64,000 nucleotides of DNA from Corella eumyota (GCA_963082875.1 OY720102.1:11072990-11136989); one strand, 5' to 3'; counted from the stretch's first letter, positions 1-11,455 are shown. Numbers and translations: made by a program. Notes: generated by a model not told the origin, from the sequence alone.

Positions 1-265
1 CTGCCAAATACAAAATATCATATCGCCGTTTTTGCTGTCAGAATTCAGAAATTTTGTTGAAAACTTTGATCGAAATGTGGGGCTAAGACCACCAAAGAGT
101 TGCCAAATATTTTGGCAATTTCAAACGTTGTATATTAAGAAATTTTTAACTATTAAACAAAAATAAAATAGGTGTAAACTGGTTATTGCATTATTGTTTA
201 AGAAAGTTTAGGGGCCTTAAATAATATTTTTAAGGTAAAAAAATTGAAATACTAATTGTTCGATC
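1..265 (+). repeat. Left long terminal inverted repeat of a MULE-like element
   Basis: This stretch reads as the reverse complement of 9613-9895. The two copies share long runs, for example position 1 CTGCCAAATACAAAATATCA against the end of the right copy, and around 170-200 GGTGTAAACTGG against 9698-9709. They differ by small indels and substitutions. Long inverted repeats of this size are typical of Mutator-like elements. The repeat starts at the first base of the window, so its true outer end may lie outside. Confidence 0.8.
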
Positions 266-1250
266 GGGAATATTCTCACATTTTATTTATGATGAAAAGG
301 TCGCTCTTAAGCTTCGCTAAAGCTAAAACAGCAAGTTTAAATTAGTTTTTGCACTCTTTTTAAACAATTGTATGTTCATTAATGCTTTTAATTTCAATCC
401 AGTTAAGTGTTTAAAGATAATCGTAATAGATTTAGTGCCTTACGAAAAGACTTCTAATCAGCTTGCCTGTCTATCAACAGAGCATAAATAAAGTTTGCCA
501 ATGAAATAAACATGCAATGTACATAGTTTACTAGTGACTGTAAATATTTAGTCATAGATTAGGATGTCAGATAACTGTTGAACTCGCAATGAAAAAGTTG
601 AAAGAAAAGGACTTTCTAAGTAACTTTATCAAACCACTAACATTTTTTGATGTGCATATTTTAATATGCAAGAAGTTAATTAAACAGCAAACTTTTGTAA
701 TTAAGAAAAATTTTGGTTATTTGCAGCTAATAACTTGGTTAGTGTAACAGTCATTAAATGCACTTCTCTGTCTAAACAAAAGTAAGGTTGATTTCATTGC
801 AGCTCAACCACATAAATCGACTAATATTAATACAATTTGCAAATTCTTTTTAGATTTATCGTAAATGGTTATTCTGTTAAACAGTTTTTGTTATATCACA
901 AGGCCAATGATCTTACATGATAAAACATGTGCAATGGGTGGAAAAATTGCTTTAAAAATTAAAGTAAGTTATGTAAAAATAAATACTTTTTTAATAGCCC
1001 ATTAGATAAATAGCCTATTTTTATTGCAAACATAGGATATTCATGAATAGTTATGTACATTACAGAAAAGAGGAAGAATGACTAGGAAAAAAGGAAGGAG
1101 AGGGGATGGTGGAGATTTAAGTATGTGGAGAAGGTGGGAGGGATTTGTGATAAATGATATTATTTATGGTTTTATTAATACAATTTGAAAAAACTCTATA
1201 TAATTTGTATTATAAGACTTACTTTCTAGGTAATTAAGAAGTCGCTCGAC
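266..1250. other. AT-rich stretch with no gene, holding one repeat copy
   Basis: I see no coding sequence. The stretch contains repeat copy 782-1065, also present at 11751-12000, and a purine-rich patch near 1070-1140. Confidence 0.5.
782..1065 (+). repeat. Dispersed repeat, copy 1 (partner 11751-12000)
   Basis: It starts GTAAGGTTGATTTCATTGCAG and ends near AATAGTTATGTACATTA. It matches 11751-12000 in the same orientation with few substitutions and one gap of about 29 bases (near 923-951) in the second copy. One copy is inside the MULE frame and one outside, so they are separate insertions of a small unnamed element or LTR-type fragments. Confidence 0.75.
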
Positions 1251-2960
1251 AAGACATTTAAAAGTTTGTTGCATGAAGTTTAATTCGTTGCCATCGTTTC
1301 TTGATATTATGGTCCGAGCCAAACAATGTCCAGCCTAAGGCCGTGTGTAACCCGAAAAGCTGGCCCTTTTTGCCGTTACGCCATTCAGAAACCCTGAATG
1401 CATCGTGAACATTGTTTCCCAGAAGTAGCTCCACTGATTTTAATTTAAGTTCAGGAAACTTCAGGTCACGCAGATGCGGATACATGTTTGCCACGTGGCA
1501 ATGCTGTCACTTACGTTGACAATATGGTCGAGCACCAAAAGTTTTTCGACATAAAACGATTCTATTTCATTGATCCCCTTTACATATAACGAGACAACTC
1601 GGCTCCCATGGCTTGTTACCGAATTTGCTGTGTAGAGCTCGATATGTTTATTTGTCTCCTTGAGACCCAATTTCTTTACAAGGCTTGCAGTGCAAATACT
1701 TGTATCTGAACCGTCATCCAGAAAAGCGTAAGTTTCTACAAAATTACTTTTATTGTTGCCCCAAACTTTAACTGGCACAATCTTAAAACGTTTCACATTT
1801 TTTACGCTGTTGTGGGAAACCTCGTTGCATGCGGCGCGGCGCTACTTGGCGGAATAGTAATATGCAGAAGAGTATTATGCCTCTTGCCACAATCCCTACA
1901 GCCTTTGTCATATTTACAGTCTCGAGATTGGTGTCCTGCTCGAAGGCATTGGAAGCATAAGCGTTTGGTTTTTACATGCTCGCGTCGATTTTGTAGGGTT
2001 TTTGATTTGAAAATTCTACATTACCATAAAAAGTGGTGTTCACTGCAAGATGTGCACCTTGGCACAGAAACATTATATCGTTTTCTGTTAACATCCTTAT
2101 CAACAGCAGCAAATACACGGCCAGGGCGTGTTGCCCTGCCTCTAGCGGTGTATTGGGCAGTTGGCATCTTTGACCTGCAGTCCGGTTTAAGCTGCAGACG
2201 GTGTAAAGATCGACGTTGATGTTTTGCAATTCTTTTTACGAACAACATAACATCTTCAAATGTTGGTGTCTTGCCATGATCTTCCATGTCATTAGCGAAT
2301 TCTTTGTAACTTATCCAAGCATTTTCTGGAAATCTGCGTAAGACTTTGAAGATTGTGTCTTAACTGTCAAGGTCATATTCAAAGCCACCTGCACTTGAAG
2401 TACAAGCACAAAAGTAAAGGTCGTCGGCATCAAACTCCCTTTATCCATTGCAGCTTCTTTAAGGATATCAGGCTGATTGTACTTTTTATGCAGTCTAAGT
2501 CGTGCCTCACGGTATGCCTTTGTTTGGTTTGCAATGACAACAAATTCTTCAAAACGTCGTATAAATCCCAATGCCGCTAAAGCTATCCAATTCAATCTTT
2601 GGCGTGGCAAAATCAAAACTTGATAATGTCGGCTGATGCTGCTGAACAGGTTGAGGTTGGTCATAAACATGATCCTCTTGGCCGGAAAGATAATCCCTCG
2701 GGTCCGCTAATACGGACGGCTTTGGTCGATGTGCCAATGCCAGTGAAACTGCAGTTGGTGCCGGCCCTGCTGCCTTTATTGAGCGAGGTGATTTGTCGCC
2801 TTCGTGTATTGGTTCGGTAACCAGATCTAGTTGACCGTCCGGCAACAGAACCCGCTCTTGAAGAGGTTTTACGGACACAGGTCTCCAAATATGCCTGGTA
2901 CCGCTCATCAACTACAGCTTTCCTCTGTTCTACTTCCTTTAATTTTGAAGTAGCGGAGGT
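1250..2960 (-). mobile_element. BEL/Pao LTR retrotransposon fossil (gag and protease part)
   Basis: Minus-strand parts in BEL/Pao order: a gag-like region (about 2960-2310, coiled and charged N-terminal part with SEEDLRTSATSKLKEVEQRK, then a FEEFVV segment as in DUF1759-type gag), zinc knuckles near 1975-1850 (CFQCLRAGHQSRDC), and a retroviral-type aspartic protease of the DUF1758 kind (about 1796-1500, with TYAFLDDGSDTSIC) followed by the LIG/GWT-type linker seen in BEL polyproteins. Reverse transcriptase, integrase and a pair of LTRs were not found. It is broken in several places and incomplete, so it is an old copy. Confidence 0.85.
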
Positions 2961-3354
2961 TCTTAGATCTTCCTCTGACTGGAAAATATAAATATTGCAT
3001 AAATATTGCAAACATTTGTAATTAGGTCTACATGAAAGGTTGGTGTAAAATTTTTAGGTTTAATCCACTTATTAAGGCTAAATTCGGGTGTTTGGCTATG
3101 ACTGCAAAATACCAAAATGTACATGCAGACATGATACATATGGCAAAGGTGGTGCACACTTATAGAAAAAAAACTTACAAATGCTAACAGTCTGACATTT
3201 GTAAATTACTGTAATTTATAGCACATTTGGACAAACTTAATAAAAACATTTTTTTTAAGGAAACAATATATTAACCTTGTTTCTCAGAATACAATATTAA
3301 GTACTGTAGATTGTTTATTAATTAGCTTTAGATTATTAATTTGCTATTTAAAAA

Positions 3355-3967
3355 ATGGAAATGCGTAATTCTCCCTCCCAAACACCCGAAAAAGAGTTTG
3401 CTTCGGAAAGTGAATTCCTGCAAGGTATACAACCATATGCATTTGAACCACAAAAAACTTCAGGATTATCTAAAAATGACAATATCGACAGTGATTATGA
3501 TGACAACAATCCTGAGGTTTTGCAGTCATGCTTAAGTATGAACAACCCTCTTGAATGTTTATGCTGCAATGAAATCCAAGTATTTCGCCGTCAAAGTACA
3601 CTTGCTGGTTTTCGATGTATTACAGACAATCCTGAATTTGAGATGGTTTGCTTAAACAGAGAAGTAAATGAAGTAGCACTGTTAACCATGCATGAACTTC
3701 GTGGTGATAGCATTTTGACTCGACCTTTATCTTCTAGGTAAATCAATCGTACATACTTTTTAAATTTATATGTTGTTTTAAATTTAAACTAAAATTGTCT
3801 TTTAGAACATACCGATTGAGTTGTTACCGGCAATTTACATTGTGGGCTCGAGGCAAGTTGGGTAGAAAGGTGCGTTTTGTTATACCTTCCTGTGTAACTA
3901 ATAAAATTAGTGAAAATTATCCTGAAGCAAGTGGTGAGTATACTGGATTCTCTTACTCATCAAGGTA
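3355..3967 (+). CDS. P2X7 ballast-like cysteine-rich protein, second gene of Kolobok A
   Basis: Two exons, 3355-3737 and 3806-3967, joined at a GT-AG intron (TCTAG/GTAAAT ... CTTTTAG/AACAT). The N-terminal third is acidic and serine-rich with a short IQPYAFEP motif. The rest follows the cytosolic C-terminal domain of vertebrate P2X7: ECLCC, then CITDNPEFEMVCLNREV, then CYRQFTLWARGKLG, VIPSC and a closing EYTGF, matching the P2X7 order of CC, CIT, L-V-L, AYR-W, LPSC and QYSGF. In P2X7 this part binds zinc and guanine nucleotide. No membrane segment is present, so this is a soluble protein. Both exons are open. Role in transposition is inferred from its constant pairing with the transposase. 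Confidence 0.75.
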
Positions 3968-4121
3968 ATTAGGCTATTTATTTTACAAAAAATTTAATAA
4001 GGCATAGCTGCAAACTTGATTTACAAATATTTTATTGTAACTGTAAAAACACATAAATAGAAAACCCAGTATAGAAAAAAAGCATTATTACATTTATAAA
4101 ACAGTGTTCAATTATTTGCAG

Positions 4122-6660
4122 TGGGGAATCTGCTCTTCATTGATTCAATTACTACATCTCGTGGGGGTAATTCAATTCCAGCATGCTGAGCAAGTGTTTG
4201 TGGGCTTTTCTCTGCTTCCACAGGGTCTAGCGTAATATTTTCTAAAAAACATTATTGCTTTTGTTGTTAAAGTGTAAAAATTTTGTTATGTTTAAATAAA
4301 ATTTAAATAAAAAGATATTTAATTGTTTTTACTATTTAACACAAAGTTTCTTACCACAGCTGTACTCGAAAATTTCTTTAACTAGATCATTACGAAATTC
4401 GTAAGTTTTTGTTTTTTTTACAATTTTAGCCACAAAGCCAGCAGCAGGTTTAGAATATTAAATTTTGTACTGGGGATCACCGCTTTTTGTTTTTGCGTGC
4501 TCCCGGTCTACAGCATTGTTGTGGTCCATTGTAGCCACCCTTAATCGAGCTTGTAGACCTTTTTTTGTAAATTTTTTTCGTTTCGGACAATATTTAGTGT
4601 ACAAAGAGTGTAAACTTTCCAATTCTTCAGTATGAATAAATTCTGTAACCTAAAATAAAATCATAAACAGGCTGTACAGTTGGTTACGTTTTTTTTAATT
4701 TTCTAATTATATACAGCTGACCAAAAACTAAAGTAATATAAATACCTTTTCAAGGGATTTCAGTAAAGCTGGTCTCATAACTGCCGACTTAATTATTTCC
4801 ATAGCAATGCCTGATGGGTGTAGCCATTCTTTATTTCTTTGTTCATCAGTTACATATGGAGGATTCACAGGCATGAAATTTTTCGTATAATAACCAACTG
4901 TGCTTATTTTGAATATGGTAAACCAGGGAACACCATTTTTCTTTTAACAATTGAGCATCTTTATTGCAAGTGGACACAGAATACCATAAGTGGTTAATTA
5001 TAGCCTTTGTCCACTTTAAGACTAAAGGATTTTTAGATTTTACTAAACGCTTTTTCAAATTTTTGGCAATATGCCATAAGTCATATTGGTGATTTATATG
5101 AGAAAAATCATCTCTCAGCATTTTTTGAACTCCAGGGTGCATATCAGTGGCAATGCTCTGGACCTCTACACCAAAATTCTGTAAGAAAAAAAAACATGAT
5201 AAATACAAAACAATCAGCCATAAAATGTTGCTTTTAAAAACTTATACTGTAATTATGACACAGTGCTATTTGTCCAGTGCAATTCACAACTGTGTATTTA
5301 CGAAACATAAAAATTAGGTGTATAAACTCACATTTAGATAAAATAAAGCTTTCTTTAATCCTTCAATTTCCAGCCAGTAACTGTTTTTTACATCGCTTAC
5401 GTGGATAGTTTCTTGTGCCAATATTAAATTGGATTCTTTATCAAGGAGAGTATATGTGCCAAATGTGGCGTTATGTCCTGGGCTATCAAATCTTGAATCC
5501 CCAGAGACTACTCTTCCCTTGCCAGCTACGGTTGCCAAAATTGACTCATTATCCACATTTGATTAACGATAGGAATAATAAAAAGGTTTTGTACATTATA
5601 ACAATTTTTTTCAGATTCACATTTAATATAAAGTGTTCGACAAAAGCTTAAAAATGTTGAGTAACTATTTCCAATAACAAATAATGTTGATGGTATTAAA
5701 ACATTGCAGGAAAAACGTTTGTTGGTCACCGTTTGGGAACGCCATGTATGGGAATGTCCAGCTATGCACTCTGTTGTAATTATTACAGCAAATCCCCTAT
5801 AGATAACCTTAGGAGCTTCATGGACAGCTTTACCACATCCAATGTGGTGACAGATTTTAAAAAGATTTAACAGTAACTGCACATAAACAATTACTTTTAG
5901 TCCTGTTACAATGTCAGTATTTTTATTTTTCTCCCAAGAATCGATAGAAGATGATGTTGATGCAGATACTTCTGATGAAGGCATGTATTCACTGTAATTT
6001 GATGCAGATGAATCATCTTTGCTATCGTTTGATGATGATGATAGCACCTCCATTTCCATAGTTCCTACAAACTGGCTCTTACCCTGAAGTAACTGCAAAA
6101 ATGCAGTGGTAGGTTGGCGGTCAGTGTTTACAGCAGCTTCAGCTGTTGTAACAAAATCAGTCTGTGTTTGAGCATCTATGCATCTGATCTCAGAAGTCAT
6201 TACTTCATCCTTTTAAAAAAAATTGTTCATTAGACCAAATTAATGATTTTACATAAAATGAGTATATTCTTACATCTTCCGATAAAAGGGAAATTTCCCG
6301 TTCCTGAGCTTGAGTTGAAACCATGTCTCGTGTGTTTGTACTACCTTTTTTAAAGTATATATAGATGCAGTTAGAAAGTTTTGTTACATATGTTTCAATA
6401 AAAATGTCTGTACATTTGTTGGGTAAAAACAATTATTGTTTAGTCAAGCATGTGTAAGTTAGAAGTTTAATAAAACCTCGAAATCATAAAATTATGTTCA
6501 TGTTTAATCTAAAAGATTACATTTCACATACCATTTTGCTTTGTCTGTATTTATATCGCGTAGCTCTTGTAGATTCCTGAGTTGGTAAAGATGTCGAAGG
6601 CCGATCAGTTGTTTTATAATCATATGAGCTAAAATCAAAAACTGAAGGCAATTTTACACC
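4122..6660 (-). pseudogene. Kolobok A transposase (DDE), N-terminally truncated, one in-frame stop
   Basis: Minus-strand exons descend from a THAP-tail segment (about 6640-6535) through 6210-5640, 5560-5315, 5190-4890, 4870-4745, 4650-4360 and 4230-4122. Conserved transposase landmarks are [17 protein letters not shown] (first acidic site), ATDMHPGV followed by YDLWHIAKNLKKRL (second), INHLWY and EELESLHS (third, glutamate). They align in order with element B. A tetrad of Cys/His near the middle resembles a zinc finger. The THAP domain proper is not seen upstream. A TAA at 4458-4460 interrupts an otherwise continuous final part. The gene ends about 155 bases from the end of the facing ballast-like gene. 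Confidence 0.75.
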
Positions 6661-7039
6661 AACCTTTCATGTAGACCTAATTACAAATGTTTATCACATT
6701 TTTATTTAGCATTTGCAAAAAATAAAGGTTTTAGACTCATTTGAAACTACATTTACATACTAAACTAAACAAGCGAGATTACGGACTCCCTTACGGTGAC
6801 GTCACGCGCGGTAGGCACTTTTTTCACTGCAAAATCCAAAACCCCGTAATTTTTAAAATTTACCCCGAAAAAAAAAATTTTTTTTGGAATTTAAATTAAA
6901 AAAATATATTAATTTTATTAGTCTGGGTGAAATAATGAGTTCAGTTCCCCTTTAAGGTAAATTGTTTGCAAAAAAAATAGTAATCTCACTAAAATTATTT
7001 CAACTAGGACATAAATCATTTATTAATTTTTTCCCATAG

Positions 7040-7984
7040 GTTTTTAGCTACAGGAGACACTTACACAACAATTGCCTTCTCTTACAGAACGCATAAATCA
7101 ACTGTCTCCAACATAGTACCGGAGGTCTGCAAGGCGATTTGGGAAAAACTGCAACCCATCTACATGGAGACACCGAACGTGGAAAAATGGGCAAAAAATA
7201 AAAAATCGAAGGACCCAACTGTGTTGGCAGTATAGATGGCAAACACTGTACCCTGCAAGCACCAGCTAACAGTGGAAGTTTATATTTCAATTATAAAAAA
7301 TCTTTTAGCATTGTTTTATTGGCTTTGGTGGATGCCAACTACAAATATATTTATGTTGATGTTGGGGCCTACGGAAAACAAAGCGATGGAAGTGTCTTTG
7401 CCAATTCAAGTTTGGGCATGCTCATTAATTAATGACAAAATTTTTGATTAATTAATGATTATTAATGACAAAATGACAAACTCGTTTCCGGATTTGATGA
7501 GCCACTTCCATATGTTATAGTAGGTGACGAGGCCTTTCCGCTTAAAAACAACTTTATGAGACCATTTCCCTTCAGGAGTCTTAATCAAGATAGGCGAATA
7601 TACAATTATCGTTTATCAAGAGCCAGGCGAACTGTAGAAAATGCCTTTAGCATACTGGCATCCAAATTTCGCCTATTTCGTAGACCTATCGCAATTAAGC
7701 CCAGCAGTGCAGATGATGTTATAAAAGCCTGCACAGTTTTGCACAACATGCTACGTTTTGAAACTGCGTATTGCGACAAAAATATGGTGGACTATGAGGA
7801 TGCAAGCGGGATCTGGCATGATGGACAATGGCGGAATGAAGGGGCAATATTAGAGCCCCTTCGACATGTTGGAACTTTTAGTTCGAGAAGTGCAGGATTC
7901 AGTATTTTGTCAGCGATTCAGGAAAATTGCCTTGGCAAGACACTTTGTAGTATAACACATTATTTTACACATATTGTATTTTGA
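7040..7984 (+). pseudogene. Harbinger transposase, copy 1 (frameshifted)
   Basis: The exon opens after an acceptor CCCATAG at 7039. Visible parts: helix-turn-helix-like region with YRTHKSTVSNIV, the first catalytic aspartate in CVGSIDGKH, the next in [17 protein letters not shown], the VGDEAFPL motif, and the glutamate in RRTVENAFSILASKFR. After VLHNMLRFETAYCDKN the protein follows copy 2 to the end. Frameshifts lie near 7195-7220 and near 7440-7480, where the DNA is degenerate ATTAATTAATGA repeats. A deletion of about 20 bases near 7890 relative to copy 2 shifts the C-terminus. All four catalytic signatures are still present, but the frame is not continuous. Confidence 0.8.
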
Positions 7985-8034
7985 ATAAAAAATGTATATA
8001 TTGCCAAATATAAAAAAACACAACAAAAATTATT

Positions 8035-8754
8035 ATTATTCATCATTTTTGAGTTCATAAATCAAGTTAAATACTATATTTTTAAATTTTTCTTTAGATT
8101 TGTCAGACAATTTAACAACTTCTGTGTAAATGTAGTCTAAAAACTTCGCAATGTCGTCTTCCTCTCGCCCAGATTTTTTTACTGTAATAAATATATTTTT
8201 TTTAATTACTTTTTTATTGTTTCTTAGCTAGGTATAATTGGATTGGTAGCCACGTTAATCAGCTTTTCCAATTGGTCTTCCAGGTCCTGGTCAGACTTTC
8301 TTTTTTTTTGTTGTTAAGGTTTATCTAAAAATTGATAATTTAATTAATAATAAGGCCAATATATGTACTATTTCAAATTATTGTTTCTTTACTACATTAC
8401 CTTGTATGTCTTTTTTCGCAGTTTTCTTCTTCTCTCGTACATACTTATCTCGTAAACTCTTCCATGATTTTTTGCATTCCTCAACTTAAAAGTTACAATA
8501 TGTGTTAGTTTTAAAAAGTTTTCTTCTGACATGAATAAATCAAAATTATTTCCTGAACAATTAACCACCAAGAAAATGGATTGCCAAGACTTTTCACAGG
8601 CATTCCTGTCTCTATAACTTTTTAACCTTTGGTTATATAAGTTTTCATGTTTTTGAACCTCAAGTAACAAATTTTCATCATTATAATAACTCATATTGTA
8701 ATTTTTCAAATAAACAGTAGTAATGTTTGTACATGCAAGCAGTTTAAATACCAT
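8035..8754 (-). pseudogene. MADF-BESS DNA-binding partner of Harbinger copy 1
   Basis: Exon 1 (8754-8401) encodes a MADF domain: LLLEVQKHENLYNQRLKSYR and CEKSWQSIF, ending at donor AAG/GTAATG. Exon 2 (about 8312-8240) has DQDLEDQLEKLINVATNP. Exon 3 (about 8180-8035) ends with a BESS-like tail, LDYIYTEVVKLSDKSKEKF. MADF-BESS proteins bind the ends of Harbinger DNA with the transposase and carry it to the nucleus. Relative to copy 2 about 75 bases of the second intron, including its donor GATAG/GTAACA, are deleted, so splicing there is probably lost. Confidence 0.7.
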
Positions 8755-9299
8755 GATTTTTTTGTTTTATTGTTTTAATCAGGTTAAAAACTGGGACAGA
8801 AGGATATTAGCATACAATGCAATTTTGCTAATCCTTTCACGCTTTCCGTTAATTAACTGCTAAAAAGGCAATAAATGCAGACGTGCAACTGTGCTTTAAA
8901 AAGTACAAAAGATAATAAATTTCTCGCAATACTCATTTAATTGTATTTTATGGTTGTAGCCTAGTTCACAAGAAGCCAATATGTCAGCTTACATGAAAAA
9001 ATTAAATAGCTATATTTGTTTTATGTTTATTCTGTTTAAAATTTTACGTAAAAAAGATTGTTACAACACTATTTTGATCCAGTTTTTAGTAAATTTCGCA
9101 CTTAAAACAGACCCGAACTTCGCTTCTAGAGCGACTCGCTCGCGAACAACGCGAAGCGAAAAAAAAAGCTTTTCGGGGAATTCCCGACATAATAGAACAA
9201 ACGTAAAATTTCGCGTTGCGCGCGCGCTTAGTGTAAACGGGCCTTAAAACGGGCCTTAATTCTCATACATACAAATTTTTGTTTTAATTGATATTCTCC

Positions 9300-9612
9300 A
9301 AATCCAACTAGTGCTCGCTAAAAATCATATTAATAGACATTTCTTTATAATCAAGACCCGCTTTTAACACGTGATTTATGCTCTCACTTATGTTGTTTGT
9401 AACAGCCGTGCAGTTTTCAAATGCTGTATACTTAGTGGATAAAAAATCACATCCGTGATGTAAAAAGGTCCGTTTTTAAATTGTTATCAAAATAAATTTT
9501 AAATTTTTTAGTCCACGTGCTTGATAACACTTCATATTTTTCATTAAATTCTTCTATAGACTTGGCTGAAATTAGATTATTAATATCATTTTTTAAAACC
9601 ACCTTATCATCC
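9300..9612 (-). pseudogene. MULE transposase fragment (C-terminal part)
   Basis: The DNA is closely similar to 27903-28102 plus 29091-29190, the tail of the other MULE copy. On the minus strand one reads pieces such as ISAKSIEEFNEKYEVLSSTW, TKKFKIYFDNNL and TAVTNNISESINHVLK, the last being the NN-ES-N-K signature close to the end of MULE transposases. Reading is broken by frameshifts. It lies just inside the right inverted repeat, where the transposase gene of a MULE would end or begin. Confidence 0.6.
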
Positions 9613-9895
9613 ATCGAACGATTGGTATTTTTATTTTTTTAACTTGAAAATATTATTTAAGGCATTAAAACTTCCTCAAACAATAATGCAATACCCAGTT
9701 TACACCTATTTTATTTTTGTTTAATAGTTAAACAAAAACGATAAAATTTGTTATTAAACAACGTTTGAAATTTCCAGAATATTTGGCAACTCTATGGTGG
9801 TCTTAGCCCCACATTTCGATCAAAGTTCTCAACGTTTTTCCAAATTTCGGAATTCTGACAGCAAAAACGGCGTTATGATATTTTGTATTTGGCAG
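9613..9895 (-). repeat. Right long terminal inverted repeat of the MULE-like element
   Basis: Reverse complement of 1-265. The inner border is near CGAACGATTGG and the outer end near ATTTGGCAG. Directly outside starts a separate short inverted-repeat element with GGGGCTAA ends. Confidence 0.8.
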
Positions 9896-9900
9896 CCCGT

Positions 9901-10098
9901 GGGGCTAATTTTGGTTTAGCCCTCGCATGTTTACGCTACGTTTTTCGAAATTTTTGCGTATTTTGGCCACAACATAGCGCAATTTTTTAATATTTTAAAT
10001 AATTTTAGCGAAAAACAGTGCAAAAAAATAAATATTCTTTAAAAAAATATATAAAAATTAAAACATTATTAAAAAAAAAAGTTGGTGGTTTTAGCCCC
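9901..10098. repeat. Short MITE-like element with GGGGCTAA ends
   Basis: Begins GGGGCTAATTTTGGTTTAGCCC and ends GGTGGTTTTAGCCCC. The ends pair as inverted repeats over about 8 bases and weaker beyond. There is no coding content and no clear target duplication. GGGGCTAAGACCACC also occurs inside the MULE end near position 80, so the MITE and the MULE end may share a motif. Confidence 0.4.
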
Positions 10099-10805
10099 AT
10101 ACACAAGCCGCCAATGGATACAATACCAAAATAATTATATTTGCCTATTTGTTTAAATACTTGATATGTGATTTAAAATGCATGTTATTTGAAGAAACTG
10201 TTGGAAACAGTATTTTCCGATGTCGAAAAGAAATTTTTAGACCACCCAAAACAAATTAACGGGTTTAATTGTGGCCATTAAACAATTATGGTAACTAAAA
10301 AAAAGTTGAAAAAAATTAGAATATATATAAAATGTCAGAATTTATAAAGTAAGCTTAAATCACAGGCAGCAGAAAGTTTGTGCCAAGAAACAGCAGAAAA
10401 TTTAAATTTAATAAAGACAGACAAAGTATCCACAGAATTTTTTAGAATATATATTGGAAATTTATTGTTGCAATATACAAGTATGTATCCGGTAGTAGCA
10501 CTTAACCAGTATAGAGGTGGAATGTTAATATTTCAAAATGTTAGGACAGTAATCTAAATAATTCGAACAAAAAATAAATGTCGTTTAAATATAGTCCTAG
10601 ATATTGCCATTTGGGATTACTGAAGTTCCTTAATTTATTTCAAACCTAAACCTTTTTTTATTTATTATGTAGCCAAGAAAGAATCACAAATGTACTGTGT
10701 AATCACACAAATGTAATCAGTCATGCATGAAAATAAAACAAATAAGTATACTATAAATAAAACACAACAGAATTATCATATAATATAACAAAATCACTGT
10801 TTTTT
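10099..10805. other. AT-rich stretch without recognised features
   Basis: I see neither coding signal nor repeat structure here. Confidence 0.4.
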
Positions 10806-10810
10806 TTTAA

Positions 10811-11455
10811 TTAATTGGTAAGTCCAGTGTTTAAAACCTCTAAAAGATTTAAAGTATTAACGCCAATTTCGGTTAAACAATCAGCCAATTGATTTTTAAT
10901 ATTAACCCCATTAATTAAACTTATATCTCTGTTTTCACTTATGGCTCCAACATCTATGCGTAACCATTTGTCTGTCACGATTTTAATAGATCGTGATCTG
11001 TCATATACAGAGCGGCTATCTGTGATGGCCGCTATAGGAAGCATGTCATTATTAATTTTTCTATAAAATAGTTCTGTAAACACTGAACATAAATATAGCT
11101 CCAATGCCATTCATTAAAGCCAAAGTCTTAGCTGCTAAAGTACTTCTTGTAATTCGTCTTATTTTTCTTGATTGCCAGCTTAGTAAATTGCATCTGTTGT
11201 TCTCTCCAACAAGAAATATAAGATAGGCGCCCTGACTTCCACCATTTGTTAAATTTCCGAAAGCAGCATCAGTATAAACAACCAATCGCAAAATTTCAGA
11301 ATTACCCAAATTTCTAAACACAATACCTGATTGTTAAGATTTTACCTTTCGAATGACTTTATTACACGCAATAAGATCTTTAAGTTTTGCTTCTTTAAAA
11401 TTGGTTGCAAGTAGGCATGTTTCAAAACTTATTTCAGGCCTTGTTTTGTAGGGAA
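10811..11455 (-). mobile_element. Copia-type (GalEa-like) LTR retrotransposon fossil, RNase H region
   Basis: Minus strand. It starts with RPEISFETCLLATNFKEAKL-like sequence, then DLIACNKVIRKVK, then the RNase H-like part LVVYTDAAFGNLTNGGSQGA and LLSWQSRKIRRITRSTLAAK, then a C-terminal stretch with ITDSRSVYDRS and LADCLTEIG. This order is that of the end of copia polyproteins, and the DGGSQGAYLIFL type is common in GalEa elements of aquatic invertebrates. Only the end of pol is left; it is broken and no LTR pair is evident. Confidence 0.75.

Larger units (their letters stand above)
3010..6955 (-). mobile_element. Kolobok-type DNA transposon A, two convergent genes
   Basis: The interval carries a plus-strand P2X7-ballast-like gene (3355-3967) facing a minus-strand transposase (4122-6660), the same plan as element B at 42457-47541. 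A TTAA at 6952-6955 next to AGGGGAACTGAACTC (read inward) is a plausible right end. I could not find the matching left end, so the left end looks truncated where it meets the BEL fossil. A TGACGTCA palindrome at 6797-6804 sits near the right end, as in the other copies. It is clearly diverged from B, so it is another family member and not a recent copy. Confidence 0.65.
7040..9243 (+). mobile_element. PIF/Harbinger transposon, copy 1
   Basis: Contains a plus-strand DDE_Tnp_4 transposase and a minus-strand MADF-BESS gene, the classic two-gene plan. The right end is probably at 9243, where CGCGCGCTTAGTGTAAACGGGCC is followed by TTA, fitting the 3-bp TTA/TAA target of the superfamily. CGGGCCTTA is repeated directly after it. 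The left end and the first transposase exons are missing; Kolobok A lies where they would be. Homologous to copy 2 at 54864-58470. Confidence 0.75.
1..9895 (-). mobile_element. MULE-like element with about 270 bp inverted ends, filled with other elements
   Basis: The inverted ends (1-265 and 9613-9895) frame a 9.9 kb interval. Just inside the right end lies a minus-strand piece homologous to the tail of the MULE transposase at 27.9-30.1 kb, which is why I assign the frame to MULEs rather than to the Harbinger inside. The interior holds a BEL/Pao fossil, Kolobok element A and Harbinger copy 1. Most of the transposase is missing, so this copy could move only with help. The target duplication cannot be read because the left end touches the window edge. 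Confidence 0.6.

Noticed and set aside
1812-2219. Plus-strand reading frame over the BEL fossil
   Set aside because: It is the antisense shadow of the zinc-knuckle and gag region, whose motifs are on the minus strand.
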